DNA from: Ditylenchus dipsaci
Taxonomy: Eukaryota; Nematoda; Chromadorea; Rhabditida; Anguinidae
Direction: 5' to 3'
NCBI GenBank assembly: GCA_004194705.1
Contig: SADC01000884.1
Location: 1-64,000 of the forward strand
DNA length: 64,000 bases
The notes beneath the pieces are model-generated. The model did not search any database. It was not told where the DNA came from and saw only the letters and a list, made by a program, of their open reading frames with translations. Numbering within the stretch: position 1 is the first letter of the stretch; every line of letters starts with the position of its first letter. This document shows, piece after piece, positions 24,201 through 35,198 of the stretch. The position numbers and the translations under genes were made by a program.

Positions 24201-26403
24201 TACGTTGCACACTAATACAAAGACGTCAGCATCAAGGCAATGTTTGTCTAAAAGACATGAATGTATGACTTAATAAACCTGACACTAGTCCCAAGATTAT
24301 CATAAGAAAAGATTATTATAGGAAACAGATATGTAAAACACCTCAAAATAAAAGTTTTTATTTATTTTCGACTTTGGGGTGTGAAACGGTGTTTTTGTCC
24401 CATGACCGAAAATCTCGAAACTCAACAGTTTTTGACCCAAAAAATGACTGGAAAAATCGGGACAAAATGAGAGTCAGGATGAGTGAGTGGTCGAAATGAG
24501 TCATTTTTTGACTTTTTTCGAGCGGGAAAAACACCATTTTACCCCCAAAGTTAAAAAAAAAAAACTTTATTTTTAGGCGTTTTATATATTTAAAGGGTAT
24601 TAATAAATTACCGATCCACCCATCAAATTCTACGCTGACATCGATGCCAGGGCTAAAAAATCACTACTCTATCAAAAACAATCAAAAAAATACAATTTAC
24701 CTATCCAAATTACCACATCATTTTGAAGCAATTTCGAATTTGCCTTTGGGTAAAAAATCTAAATACGGTATCAAAGTTACACATTATCGTGAATTTGTAA
24801 CTTAGGAACCTTTAGCAGAGAGTCCGTGCCCATGGCGCTGAGATTTATGTTGTTAGAATGCAAAGCATCACCAGCTTCCTCCAACTCCGCTATTGGTATC
24901 TTCTCCTTGTTTTCTTCAGTGGTAAAATAAGTTTCATTTTCAGAACCACCCTCCACTTGCTAAACAGATAGAAAAAACTTGGAATTTCTTTAAAAATAAC
25001 TAAGACTGCGATTCAATTTAAGAATTGTGTGCCAAAATGTGACTTGGGCTCCTGTTCTTTTATTGCGAAAAACAGCTTGCTCTTCCTGTTGTTTTTACGT
25101 GTTCATGTTAATAGTGATCACGTAAAACATAATAAACCTGATTAGCATAATCACAGTATTACGATAATAACCACAATGTACAGAGGACCAAGGCATTTTT
25201 CGCAAAAAAATAACAAGGGGGACCAGTCATATTTTTTCCATCCGATTCTTAAATAGAACCTCTAAACACTAACACACGAAATTTACCAAGAAACAGCATG
25301 TTGTATGACCAACTCCAGTAGGCAATACATGAGAATGAAGCATCGCTAAATAATGAAAAAATTAGCTTGGAGAATAAAGGGCAACAATTCAACAATACCA
25401 TTGATCACTGTGCTCTTGCCGTTGCTAGTTCTAATGAAATATATATTAGGACCACACATATACGCCCAAATTTAATGGTTCACCTTCCGAAAATACGACT
25501 TTCATTTTGTCTCGACCAACATATCTTTGATGGTCTTGATGGACTCCTTAAATCGTTCAACTTCCGAGATTTGGTTTAATGACACGAATTTTTGCTGATT
25601 ATCCGTCTCGATTCCTAGGAAATACGCTGATTAAACACATAAGACAACAATAACTAGCGAATCGAACCATTGTAAAAGTTTGCTAGATCATTTACATATT
25701 CGCCTAAGTCATTGTAGATGTCCCCCATCAACTTTTTGGCTTCACTAAATCGCAATAAAGGCTCGGCATTTGTGCGAGAGCGACCACCTAAAACATAGCT
25801 TTGGTCATGGGATTTTTACGATTTACAAGGGAGGGACCCGGACTGTAACCTGGGGAAATTTCGATAAATTTTTATTATGCGTTTGTTTTTGTAGAGCGTA
25901 CCCGAATTCTTTGTAAATTCGGCTCCACACCTCTGAAAGCTGACAAAATTTTTGGAATGACCCAAGGGTATGATAGCTATAATAAACCATGATATGAGTA
26001 TCATGGTGGTTTTAGAACTTTGAATGACCCGTGTACAACATTTTGTGAACCTTTAGAGCTGATGAGCCAGATTTGTGAGGAACTTGGACACGCTCTAAAA
26101 TAGCACGCAGAAAAAAATTGTCTTCGAAGTTCCCCAGTTCACAGTTGGAATCCATCCTTGTTAAAGGGGCATATTTTTTTGCGCGCAGTGGCATGTGCAA
26201 AATTTGAATTGGCGGGGGACACTTCTCTTTCGTCTATCAGTGTACTCTTTCGAGTTGTTTCGAATGACTCGAAAGAGTACAGTATAAGACAAAGAAAGTG
26301 TCCCCGCCAATTCAATTTTGCACTTGCCCCTGCGCACTTTAATAAATGAAAAAATGAAGGTACCTCTAGATTCCCCATTTATGTGGCTCAAGGAACCAGC
26401 CAT
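21296..26403 (-). CDS. Mitofusin (FZO-1-type outer-mitochondrial-membrane GTPase)
   Basis: This dynamin-like GTPase fuses mitochondrial outer membranes. About 24 short exons run down the minus strand. Exon 1 (26403-26364) gives [13 protein letters not shown]; its phase fits exon 2 (25787-25669, [14 protein letters not shown]). The P-loop [12 protein letters not shown] is split by an intron at about 25485/25442. Switch GVGHTT lies at about 25320, (D)SPGIDV at about 24650, [10 protein letters not shown] at about 24240 and the G4 motif NNRW at about 24010. Heptad-repeat 1 follows ([12 protein letters not shown]...[13 protein letters not shown], about 23520-23355), then [13 protein letters not shown] (about 22300). 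Two membrane segments, [15 protein letters not shown] (about 22000) and [17 protein letters not shown] (about 21900), are joined by a very short loop as in mitofusins. The C-terminal coiled coil ends at a TAA at 21296. At least four apparent one-base deletions break the frame (about 25525, 25495, 24705, 23735). Exon borders are read by eye. Introns carry MITEs (24337-24585, 26160-26345). Confidence 0.93.
24337..24585. mobile_element. Small foldback MITE in a mitofusin intron
   Basis: The left arm (aaaacacctcaaaataaaag) and right arm (aaactttatttttaggcgtttt) are inverted copies, as are the inner ggtgtttttgtcccatgacc and gagcgggaaaaacacc segments. It lies wholly in the intron between the exons for SPGIDV and CLDADVF, so it need not affect the protein. 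Target duplication is not clear. Confidence 0.65.
26160..26345. mobile_element. TTAA-flanked MITE in the first mitofusin intron
   Basis: The left end ttaaaggggcat and right end cactttaat are each bordered by TTAA. The arms (gcaaaatttgaattggcggggacac and its inverse) pair almost completely around a short loop near 26255. The termini belong to the same family as 53941-54172 and 62050-62278. It would be spliced out if exon 1 at 26364-26403 is correct. Confidence 0.75.
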
Positions 26404-26754
26404 ACTTTCTGTGCGCTGAAGATCAATTGTTGGAGAACTTAAGAATCAGAGCGATACGAGCAACTATAATGAATAAAAAATTTCACCGAGAATCAAATAA
26501 ATAGTGATTAGACAGATAAAAATTTCAAGACTAGTCGAAATAACGAAGGAAGGGCATGTCTGTCGCTAGAGTAAATATTTCGAAAAATCTATTGTGGCAT
26601 TATGTGCATAGTTCACACATTTCAAATTCCTTTTACAAGACTTTACAAAAATAGACATACAGTCGACTAGGGTTGCTTAAAGGACCCTGTCTCTTCCTTA
26701 TCATGGCAATTTGTAAGGATTGAATGCGCGCGGGACCCATGGAACGCAAAAGCG

Positions 26755-27000
26755 GGCTGTAGGAACTTTCGTAAGAAGACAATTTCGTAAGAGCGAATTT
26801 TCGTAAGAAACTTTTTCGTAAGAGCGAATTTTCGTAAGAAACCTTTTCGTAACAGCGAATTTTCGTAACAAGCTTTTTCGTAACGCGGTTTTCAGTAACA
26901 TTAGTGATATGTTAAGTTGCTTTTTTGCTTTTTTATCCTCCTTTGATGTTTCTTATAGCTTCTGTGATGTTTTTGACCAAAAATAGTCAAGAAAAAAATG
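26755..27000. mobile_element. Left half of a GGCTGTAGG/TTCGTAAC foldback
   Basis: The sequence is near-identical to 28353-28610, running from ggctgtaggaactttcgtaa through gatgtttttgaccaaaaatagtcaag. It then stops abruptly where the foldback at about 27002 begins. Leucine/arginine-rich frames through it (YENSLLRK) are translations of the ttcgtaacag repeat, not genes. Confidence 0.7.
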
Positions 27001-27001
27001 A

Positions 27002-27735
27002 GGCACTTGTGCACTTGGGGGGCCCCTTTTTTAGTTAACTGTAAATATGGTTTAAACGTCTCCTAAGTAATTTTTATACGCCAGAAACGATAAAAAAGTT
27101 AATTCCTAACAATTTCCGCACTAAAAATGAAGTTCTCAAAAAAAATTCGTTACCAAAGATTGACAAACTGCCTTGGTCCCCAAGGTAATTACACCAAAAA
27201 GGGTACCTATACATCTTAAAAAAACCAAAAAAGATGGAATTTGAACATAGTTTTGTTAGCTGGGGCCTACCGCATAAAGAAACTCTGGTATGCATATTGT
27301 TTTTATGCATCCAGAGTCTCTTCTCGGAATCATGTCTAAGGTATGTGAGTGCGCGCATCTCTAACCAACCAAGCCCCCTGCGCCCCGAAGGGGGCGCAGG
27401 GGGCTTGGTTGGTTAGAGATGCGCGCACTCACATACCTTAGACATGATTCCGAGAAGAGACTCTTGATCATACATGCATTAAAGACTCTTTTTGCCCAGC
27501 TCCAGTGACCAAAACGTGGTAGGATACCTCAATATACGATATTTTACCTTGGGGGACCAAGGCAGTTGGTCAATCTTCAGTAGCCAACTTTTTTTTGAGA
27601 ACTTTACTTTTTAGTGCGGAAATCGTCCGAAAACAACTTTTTTTATCGTTTCTGGCGTATAAAAATTACTTAGGAGACGTTTAAACCATATTTACAGTTA
27701 ACCAAAAAAGGGGCCCCCCAAGTGCACAAGTACCA
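27002..27735. mobile_element. Long foldback, TGTGCACTTGG termini
   Basis: A near-perfect inverted repeat of about 0.73 kb. The outer ends are gcacttgtgcacttggggg and its inverse. Inner arms contain gtttaaacgtctcctaagtaa, and the centre is a ccaagccccctgcgcccc/ggggcgcagggggcttgg hairpin at about 27368-27408. Motifs from its centre (gatgcgcgcactcacatacc, ttagacatgattccga) are dispersed at about 16.7, 38.1 and 47.6 kb. No open frame in it looks like a transposase. Confidence 0.75.
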
Positions 27736-28352
27736 AAAATGAATGTAATGGCGAATATTTTTTTCTCTCACATGTGAAGCACATTGAAAATAGGAAGGGA
27801 CATACGGTATTTCCTCTAATATAACGCACCCCTGGAGGGATGAAAAAAAAATAAACGCAACGGTGCCTTAATAAGAGGAAAAATACAGTATCACAATAAA
27901 GATGCCGTATATTCTCTTGTAATTACCCATTGGTTCATACCTAATTTAGGTGAGTTCACAATTTTTGAACCCACCTGGCCGCGTATACTGTGGCGGGATA
28001 CCCTAAAAAAGTCGCAGGTGGTTTTCTAACCACCCTGGTGCTTCCTAAACTACTTTATTCGAAAAAATAATATTTTTGCTACCAGCGGAACTCGAACCTG
28101 TAATCTTAAAAATTGAAGGATCAATTTACCCATGATCAATTAACGAGATGAATTTGCCGGATGATCAACTTGTAGAGGATCAATTTAGCGTCACTCGTAA
28201 GTCAGGGGTTGTCAAACAAACTTCGTAATCATGTGTCAAATCTAGTTTTTATAGCAGAATATCTCCAAAATCTTTGGCTGCATGTAATTTGCCCCATATA
28301 TCGAAAAAAAATTACTTTTAAAATTTTTTGTTCTAGTTTAAGATTTCATGAT

Positions 28353-29106
28353 GGCTGTAGGAACTTTCGTAACAAGACAATTTCGTAAGAGCGAATTTTC
28401 GTAAAAGCGAATTTTCGTAAGAAATTTTTTTCGTAAGAGCGTATTTTCGTAAGAAACTTTTTCGTAACAGCGAATTTTCGTAACAAGCTTTTTCGTAACG
28501 CGGTTTTCAGTAACATTAGTGATATGTTAAGTTGCTTTTTTTGCTTTTTGATCCTCCTTTGATGTTTCTTATGACTTCTGTGATGTTTTGACCAAAATAG
28601 TCAAGAAAAAAATGAAACAGTCAGAGGGTGGAATCGAACCACTGGTGAAAAAAATCATCCATCACTTCACCTACTGCACCATACATGCCCTGATGGGAAA
28701 TAGCTATGTGTAGTATCGCAGTTCGGAGTTTTTCACCATGCTTTTGGGTATTTCTGCTGGTCTCCTAATGGATGAAAAATCTGGGGGTCAACTAATTATC
28801 AAAATTTTCAGTCATATTACCTATGCTTACCAACTTTTGTGATCATACAGTTAATAGTCATATAATTCACTGTTAGAAGTGTCAAACAGTGACAGAAAGG
28901 CCAAAACAAATGAATCAGATGAAATCCTGAATTAGAAAAATTGATTAAAAGTGAAAAAAATTTCGATTATTTCCTCTTACGAAAGAACTTCGTTACGAAA
29001 ATTCGCTGTTACGAAGAAGTTTCTTACGAAAATCTTTCTTACGAAAGTTCGCTCTTACGAAAATTCGCTCTTACGAAATTGTCCTGTTACGAAAGTTCCT
29101 ACAGCC
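28353..29106. mobile_element. GGCTGTAGG/TTCGTAAC foldback with tRNA-like core
   Basis: The ends ggctgtaggaactttcgtaa and ...ttacgaaagttcctacagcc are inverted, and the arms are built of ttcgtaagagcgaat direct repeats. The core (28617-28690) carries, on the minus strand, an A-box-like ggtgcagtaggtgaagtgatgg and a B-box ggttcgattcc. No 8-bp duplication is found, because the right side abuts another inverted repeat (29107-29310, aaaagcggcaaaacgacaag). The family is the same as 42030-42892. Confidence 0.75.
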
Positions 29107-29312
29107 CAAAAGCGGCAAAACGACAAGAAAACGGCAAAATTTCCTTGGCGTTTCGTTTTTTTTCAGAACGGCAAAGAACGGCAAAATTTCTCGAGAGAAT
29201 ATTTTGCCGTTTTTTAATTCATTTTGCCGCTTTTTGCCGTTCTCAAAATTAATTCTTTTTTGAAAAATTTTGCTGTTTTCTTGTCGTTTTGCCGCTTTTG
29301 CGTTCCATGGCG
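29107..29312. repeat. Small inverted repeat (AAAAGCGGCAAAACGAC)
   Basis: The arms aaaagcggcaaaacgacaagaa (start about 29107) and its inverse (end about 29300) surround cggcaaaatttc repeats. The outer cttttgcgttccatgg also appears inverted at 26738-26753, which suggests that the two regions were once ends of one larger inverted structure. Confidence 0.55.
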
Positions 29313-29319
29313 GGACCAC

Positions 29320-30606
29320 ACACATTTGTCAATAATAATGCCGAATTATGCCGAATAATAATGTTGAATGTATATCATGAATCATGATATCATAATATCA
29401 CAAAGATACCACAACTATATATCCCTTTCGACAACAGATCTATTTTTCTTTTCGCTCACCCCTTAGAAATCAACATAAATGGAGTCTCTCTATAGTGACT
29501 CTCTACATTGACTCTCTCTAGTGATCTACTGTAGGGGTCACCCGCTTTATAGTAGCCGAAAACATCAACTTCATCTTCATTTCGCTATCCATATTGATTT
29601 GCCTAATAAAAAAACAATTATGAATAAAGCAGAAGTACAACAGCAATAAACTAGCAAAAACACGTCCAATACACGCAAATATGAATCACAACGACTTCGG
29701 TAAGTCGATTCACGAGCTACAAGGATGAGAGGAAATAAATTAACGAGTTCCATGTTTTCAAAAACTGGTTTCCGCGAGTTCCATGTTTTCAAAACTCGTT
29801 TTCGCGGGTTTCATGTTTCACGAAACTCGATTCTTCAGTTCATTGATTATCGAGTTCGATGTTTTTCGAAAAGTTTTTTCCACCAGTTTCATGATTTACC
29901 AGTCTCATGTTTTACCAGTTCAAATTTCACGAGTTCATACACAGCTATTTTCTCCCGCCCCTTGTTTATGCTGACTAGGGTTGTCGAGCCTTCGGCTCGA
30001 AAGCTCGAAGCAGCTCGAAAATTTCGAGCCACGTCTTGAAAACAGCCATAGGAGTCCGTTAAATTGAACTTTTTCGTTGGCGAGTTCTTCATTGGCGAGT
30101 TTTGCTGTTGGCGAGTTTTACCATTGGCGAGATTTGGGCGGCGGTCAATTCGTCGACGGTCAATTCGTCGACATTTTCGGTAGAAACTGCTACTCGAATA
30201 CCTTACCTCACACAACTCGCATTTAGTGACATTTATTTGCCGCCGGCGGCGATGTTTTTTTGAAGGTGCCGAACCATGTCCAGGTGGAGGTAACGAAGAA
30301 GTAGCAAACAGTTGAAAGTGCCAAGGAGGAGGTACTCAAATGGTAGTACCTTGGTGAGAGTATGCAGATAAAGGTAACCGGGAGGTGGTACTCTGAAGGT
30401 GTTCCCCAGATGAGGGTACCCAGGAGGTGGAGTGTCCAGGTAAGTATAATTAAGAGGTGATAACAGGGGGAAGTACCAAGAGGAATACTCAGGTGGTGGT
30501 ACATAGGCGGAGTACCCTATCCAAATTGAGTACCCTATCCAAGTGAGGGTACTCAAGAGGTGGTGCCCAGTTAAAGAGCAAGGCCTAGAATTTAATTTTA
30601 AGTATA
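29320..30606. repeat. Intergenic minisatellites
   Basis: Arrays seen: gagttYcatgtttt.cga units (about 29735-29945), an end-like ctagggttgtcgagcc at about 29975, ttggcgagtttt units (about 30080-30140), and ggtggtaccca-like units (about 30280-30560). The last two recur at 36.2 kb and 49.9 kb. No gene is supported; the Pro/Tyr-rich frames are repeat translations. Confidence 0.6.
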
Positions 30607-31031
30607 CAGTCGAGTCCCGCTAACCCGGCACCCCAAAAAGTTCGTTCCCGCCTTGGGTCCGACACTTTTTTTAACCCAATTTTCGAAGTATTTTTTCAAT
30701 TGTGTTTTTACAGTCTGATCGTAAATATCGTGAGGATTCCGAGTTTGCCGATCGTTTTTCAAAAACCTAATATTTTTGGCTCTAAAAGACCAAAACCCGC
30801 TAACCCGGCACCCTTTTTAAAAATATGGTGCCGGGTTAGCGGGGTTTTGGTCTTTTAGAGCCAAAAATATTATGTTTTTGAAAACGATCGCGCAAAATCG
30901 GAATCCTCACGATATTTGCGATCAGACTGTAAAAACACAATTGAAAAAATACTTCGAAAATTGGGTTAAAAAAAGTGTCGGACCAAGGCGGGAACGAACT
31001 TTTTGGGGTGCCGGGTTAGCGGACTCGACTG
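30607..31031. mobile_element. pogo/Tigger-like MITE, TA target
   Basis: The terminal inverted repeats are CAGTCGAGTCCCGCTAACCC and its inverse, with TA on both sides (30605-30606 and 31032-31033). The two arms of about 200 bp are near-identical inversions meeting near 30820. The terminal style and TA duplication fit pogo/Tigger elements. No transposase is present. Confidence 0.85.
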
Positions 31032-31033
31032 TA

Positions 31034-31556
31034 GTTGTGTTAGAAACCAAGTTGAATAATCCGTACAGAAGTTCAATGGTTCTGAAAAAAATTTGAATTG
31101 GCGGGGGACAACCGTTGTCGGAGACGGCAATGGCCCTTTAATCTTGGGCCAATTTACGCAACCCTGCAAGAATACCTTTATTTTCGAGTGAGAATATTCA
31201 TGGATTTTTGTTTTGTGTGACACTTCATACAAAATCTTTTGATGACCGTCCTCTCAAGCAACAGTAAACATGTTTACTGTTTTACGCTTTAGATGCAAAT
31301 AAAATCCTTTTTGTTCAACCAGGTCTGTATATTTTCCAATAAAAATTTGATTTTTCACATAACAACAACTTATGCACAAAGTTTTCTTTCAAAATCTTAC
31401 AGTAAGTACACCCTTGGAGACGACTTTAAATCACATTGAAATTCTTTAGTTAGTTCCTTTAGTTTTGTTTGTCAAGTAGGTTGAGATCAATGAAGAGTTC
31501 ACAATAAGTTTTACTATTGAAATTCATGAAGGGAGAAAGGTCTTACTAACACTTAC
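31034..31556. other. Intergenic, MITE-core fragment
   Basis: At 31045-31135 there is a core fragment (ccgtacagaagttcaatgg..., ttgaattggcgggggaca) of the TTAA-type MITE family. The remainder is unique AT-rich sequence with no gene seen. Confidence 0.45.
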
Positions 31557-31834
31557 CGGGTTGTTCACTCAAACAAAACATATGGAGCAAATAAGCGATT
31601 GTTGCAGGCTCTTCCTGCCTTTTCACTGCTGGCGTGTGTGTTTTTTCTTCACTTTGCGGTGATGGTGACGCCAATCCCATTTTTATTTTAAAACACAAGC
31701 CAGTGAATAGCCTCGCATCAAAATATTCTTGTTTGGGATTTGATATCTGTTCACCAAATGAAAACTTCTTTTTGACCAAAAGTTTGCGCAATTCAACTCT
31801 TATTTCTTCGCCAATTTCTCCACCTTCGCCAATT
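31557..31834 (-). CDS. Probable internal exon, unrecognised protein
   Basis: A 278-bp open exon lies between a ttgcag acceptor (31835-31840) and a ggtaagtg donor (31556 and below). It reads IGEGGEIGEEIRVELRKLLV, then KKKFSFGEQISNPKQEYFDA, a hydrophobic GLCFKIKM segment, a Ser/Pro-rich stretch, and ATIAYLLHMFCLSEQPG. Composition and clean splice borders argue for a real exon. I do not recognise the family, and no partner exon was identified with confidence; the minus-strand continuation below 31540 is AT-rich. Confidence 0.5.
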
Positions 31835-31859
31835 CTGCAAAGATATGCGGAAGTTTAAT

Positions 31860-32768
31860 TGCATTACTATATATTTGAGTGCATCAGATTAGAAATTGTT
31901 TCCGCTTTGTTGTACTCATGACTTTTTTATCTTTGTGAAATGCTTTTGGTTGCAAATACCGTATATTTTCTAATAAAAAAATGAACTGAAAGTCTCGTTT
32001 TTCTGAATTTTTAATCTGTGTAAAAAGTGCATGATAGATTTTCCAAAAAATCCAACAAAAACATTTTACAGGGCTTCAAAACTTCAGACCATTTGAATTT
32101 TATAAAATTTTTTTTAAAAAATTACATTTTGAAGCCGTAAAATAAAGGATCCTTGACGCTACTGTCATATAAACCCCCTGTTGTAATGGTCAAAATAGTA
32201 GGTTGCGAACCCACACCCCTCTCCCCCGCCCAAAACTACTGTCATATACCCCCCCCCCTGAATCATTTTTCGAGGGTACCAAGTTAAGTTAACTCAGGGT
32301 AGGCCAGCGTACGTTAATCGGGACTAAAAGATGTCTTACGAACTTTCTCCGGGTTCTGGGGCATATATTGGGTACTCTTAATAGTGCCCGAAAGTTTATG
32401 GGTGTGCGTTACTCTATACTATGGTCGGAATTTTATTACAGAGCCTTAGAATATTTCGGTTATTCTTTATAATTACGTATGAATATTAATTTAAAAAAAA
32501 CCCATTTGTTTTTACACAGTGGATTATTTTCGTACCCACAATGTCAAAATATTTTTGTTACACATAATTGTTTACCGCAATAGAATAACTGCACTCTCCT
32601 AAATGACCTTTTTTGCTCTTAGTTACAATATTTACTTCCTTTTTTTTTATTGCCTTTTAACATTTTTAACTAAACTCTCTTTAGGGAGTCCTTTGTTGGC
32701 TTGCGAACTCATTACTGAGCGCGAACTCATCACGCGAACTCATAACTGATTTATATTGCAACCAAAAA
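31860..32768. other. Intergenic, no gene seen
   Basis: AT-rich with two c-rich runs (about 32170-32260). A terminus-like taccgtatattttctaata lies at about 31965. Around 32700-32750 three copies of gcgaactcat form a tiny tandem repeat just upstream of the small gene on the + strand. Confidence 0.4.
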
Positions 32769-33019
32769 ATGATTGGTATGATGAATGGAGGAACGGGAGA
32801 TGTCCCAGTGGAGTTTTATGGTAATTTCATATTCTAATTACATTGAAACTTAACGATATACATTTGGTAGGAAGTCGACCTAACCTAATCCACGGAGCTC
32901 CCTCTGTGTACTCTAAACCCAAATTAAGTCAAACATTAAGCTACACTCAAGACGGTAGAATACTTATAAATGGTCAGCCAGTCGTGTACGAAACGCCTGA
33001 AGACAGTGGCAGAACCTAG
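32769..33019 (+). CDS. Small two-exon gene, 66-residue protein, unrecognised
   Basis: Exon 1 (32769-32820) starts MIGMMNGGTGDVPVEFY. A 50-bp intron with gtaatt and ttggtag borders follows. Exon 2 (32871-33019) continues GSRPNLIHGAPSVYSKPKLS, then QTLSYTQDGRILINGQPVVY, and ends at TAG. The phases match (52 nt then 149 nt). The DGRILINGQPVVYE segment looks like a beta-hairpin. It has no membrane segment or signal peptide. It could also be the last two exons of a longer gene. The small intron is of the size seen in the recognised genes here. Function unknown. Confidence 0.55.
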
Positions 33020-33360
33020 TGCTTCGCATAAGAACAAAAATTGTTTGTGAAAAGCATTTAAAAGGTAAAATTTTGTATTCCATCAAAACAAACGTTAAAC
33101 TCGTGAAAGTGATTTGTTCATCTTAACATTAAGTTTTGCACCACCACATGCAGACATGAAAAACTTATCCTGACAGACAGGAAATAGAATTCACAAAATA
33201 GGTCGAGTAAAACTTGAAACAAATAAACGCAGAACTCGCCTTTCCAAATCAACTTTTTTTTGATTTATACTTCTCGGGTAAAACTTTTTTAGTGCTTTTT
33301 GGGCTAAAATACACTATAGCGTGCCCTCCCAAATGGCCCAAAGCATGTTCTTTGCTCTTT
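33020..33360. other. Intergenic, no feature seen
   Basis: AT-rich sequence downstream of the small gene, with no clear polyadenylation signal and no repeat structure noticed. Confidence 0.4.
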
Positions 33361-33744
33361 AACACTCGGACTCCCTAGCATGACTTTTGCTGATCCTGAT
33401 GCAGTATTTCACACTGAACGCAATGGTGGAAAATTTAAAAAAAGTAACTGTATGGTGGTCAACGGCCTTTGTGAACGATCAATGTCACGATTATACCTAC
33501 ACGATATATCATTTCAAAGCTCGTGATCTGCGCTTCCTTTTGCACATGGAATTTGATTGATATATGAAAAAGTGCATTTTTACCTCCTTGAAGTGGCATA
33601 AGCAAAAATCGTGACATTGATCGCTCACAAAGGCCGTTGACCACCATGCAGTTTCTTTTTTCAAAATTTTTTTCCACCATCGTGTTCAGTGTGAAATTCT
33701 CCATCAGGATCAGCAAAAGTCACGCTCGGGAGTTCGAGTGTTAA
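33360..33744. mobile_element. Foldback MITE with TTAACACTCG termini
   Basis: The left end ttaacactcggactccc and right end gggagttcgagtgttaa are inverted copies, and the arms (ggtggtcaacggcctttgtgaac and its inverse) pair almost throughout. A short loop lies near 33540. TTAA at both extreme ends would fit a TTAA target, but it cannot be separated from the terminal repeat. Confidence 0.75.
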
Positions 33745-34287
33745 TGCTTGAAATGTGTACAAAAAATTTTTTTAGGTGTGGAAAAGCCATTAAATTTTTT
33801 GACTAAATTTCGACTAATTGCCTTGAAGGTAAACCACTCGTGGAAGGTACCTGAATGCCCTTTCGAACCCAAAAAAACTAACATTCTAAAAAGATAGGAT
33901 TTAAACATAGTTTTGATAACTGGACCTGCCGTATAAAGAAACTCTGGTTTGGATACTATTTTATCATCCATAGTCATCTCCGGTATTTGGTCTCTAGGTA
34001 GGGGTGTGTGCGCATCTCAACTTCAAGCCCACAAGCCCCCGAACGCTATACTGTACTCCGACCACTTTTGGTCCACGATTTTTATCCTGACTCAGGATGA
34101 ACACCCACTTATTTTAAGTAAGGATGTGACCCATAGACGCCGTATAACTGTAGACTTTTTTTCTAAATTATACGAACAGTTCTACAGTTCGACGAATTTT
34201 TTCGACGTATTTCGTCCTGACTCAGGGTGAGCGAATGTTCATCCTGAGTCAGAAGAAAATAAAAAAGATGATAAGAAGGCGTATTAC

Positions 34288-34756
34288 ATGCCTGAAATTT
34301 ACAAAGAAACATTTAAGTGCCTTATGCTCCCTTACCTGCATTACTTTTCAGAACGCAAAACTCGGAGATTCAAGAATTTGTTTTCTCCTCAAACCTCTCT
34401 GCGATCACTCCGAAGTGTTTTGAGCAGTGGTAGCCGGAGGTCTAGGCCCTGTTCTCCGTCTAAACCCAAAACAACAGCAGTAAAGAGAAAGTGGTGGAAG
34501 AGCAGGATGGAGAAGGGGGTCGAACAAAGAGCAGCGATTTGCCCAACTTTTTACATCCATGTTCCTTTCCCGAAATAGCAGTAAAAAAATAAAACATGAT
34601 CCTGTAGCAGCTTGCAAGGAGGAGGTCATACCACAAGATTACTCTGTACAATTGATAATGAATGATGGCCAAATAACAACACATGGGATGGCTAATAATA
34701 GCTATGCCATTACTTCTGTCCGTGTTGGTACCAGTGTTTCCGAAACTCAAGCTTAA
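34288..34756 (+). pseudogene. Frame-broken copy of the element-C protein
   Basis: This is the same coding segment as 58150-58620, starting MPEIYKETFKCLMLPYLHYF. Here the frame breaks at about 34480-34510, so the two halves read in different frames. The last codons enter the hAT MITE. See the intact copy for the description. Confidence 0.65.
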
Positions 34757-35198
34757 TGTCAAGGTCAAACTCAAGGTAAACCTTGACTTTAGTAAACTCA
34801 AGGTCTTTTTCCTCGATTTTTTTGGAGGAAAAATGGGTCTGAATTTTCGTCAAGTTTTTGCGCTGAACAAAAGGTACTTTTCAGAATTTCGATATCTTTT
34901 TTTAAGATGAAATATAGCCATTTTTAGGCCGAAAATCACCTTCAGTTTACCTTGACTTTGACCCTGCTAAAGTCAAGGTAAACTTAAGGTGATTTTCGGC
35001 CTAAAAATGGCTATATTTCATCTTAAAAAAAGATATCGAAATTCTGAAAAGTACGTTTTGTTCAGCGCAAAAACTTGACTTCAGGGAGTAGGGAAAAAAA
35101 TTCAGACCCATTTTTCCTACAAAAAATCGAGAAAAACGACCTTGAGTTTACTAAACTCACCTTGAGTTTGACCTTGAGCTTGAGTTTCGGAAACACTG
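34732..35198. mobile_element. 467-bp hAT MITE, TSD gttggtac (copy 1)
   Basis: The termini are CAGTGTTTCCGAAACTCAAG and its inverse. The exact duplication gttggtac lies at 34724-34731 and 35199-35206. The arms contain aaggtcaaactcaaggtaaac repeats, and the loop has a copy of the aaaatggctatatttcat segment. Its length is identical to the copy at 57708-58174. Confidence 0.93.

Noticed and set aside
28941..29252. Open frames rich in YENSLLRK/KFLTKI (also at 26701, 41852, 42659)
   Set aside because: They are translations of the ttcgtaac/ttcgtaag direct repeats in foldback arms, open in several frames at once and on both strands.
34201..34255. 26-bp micro-intron removing the in-frame stop before the module-C ORF
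   Set aside because: GT...AG borders exist, but the resulting phase leads to a stop at once and the length is below a plausible intron size.
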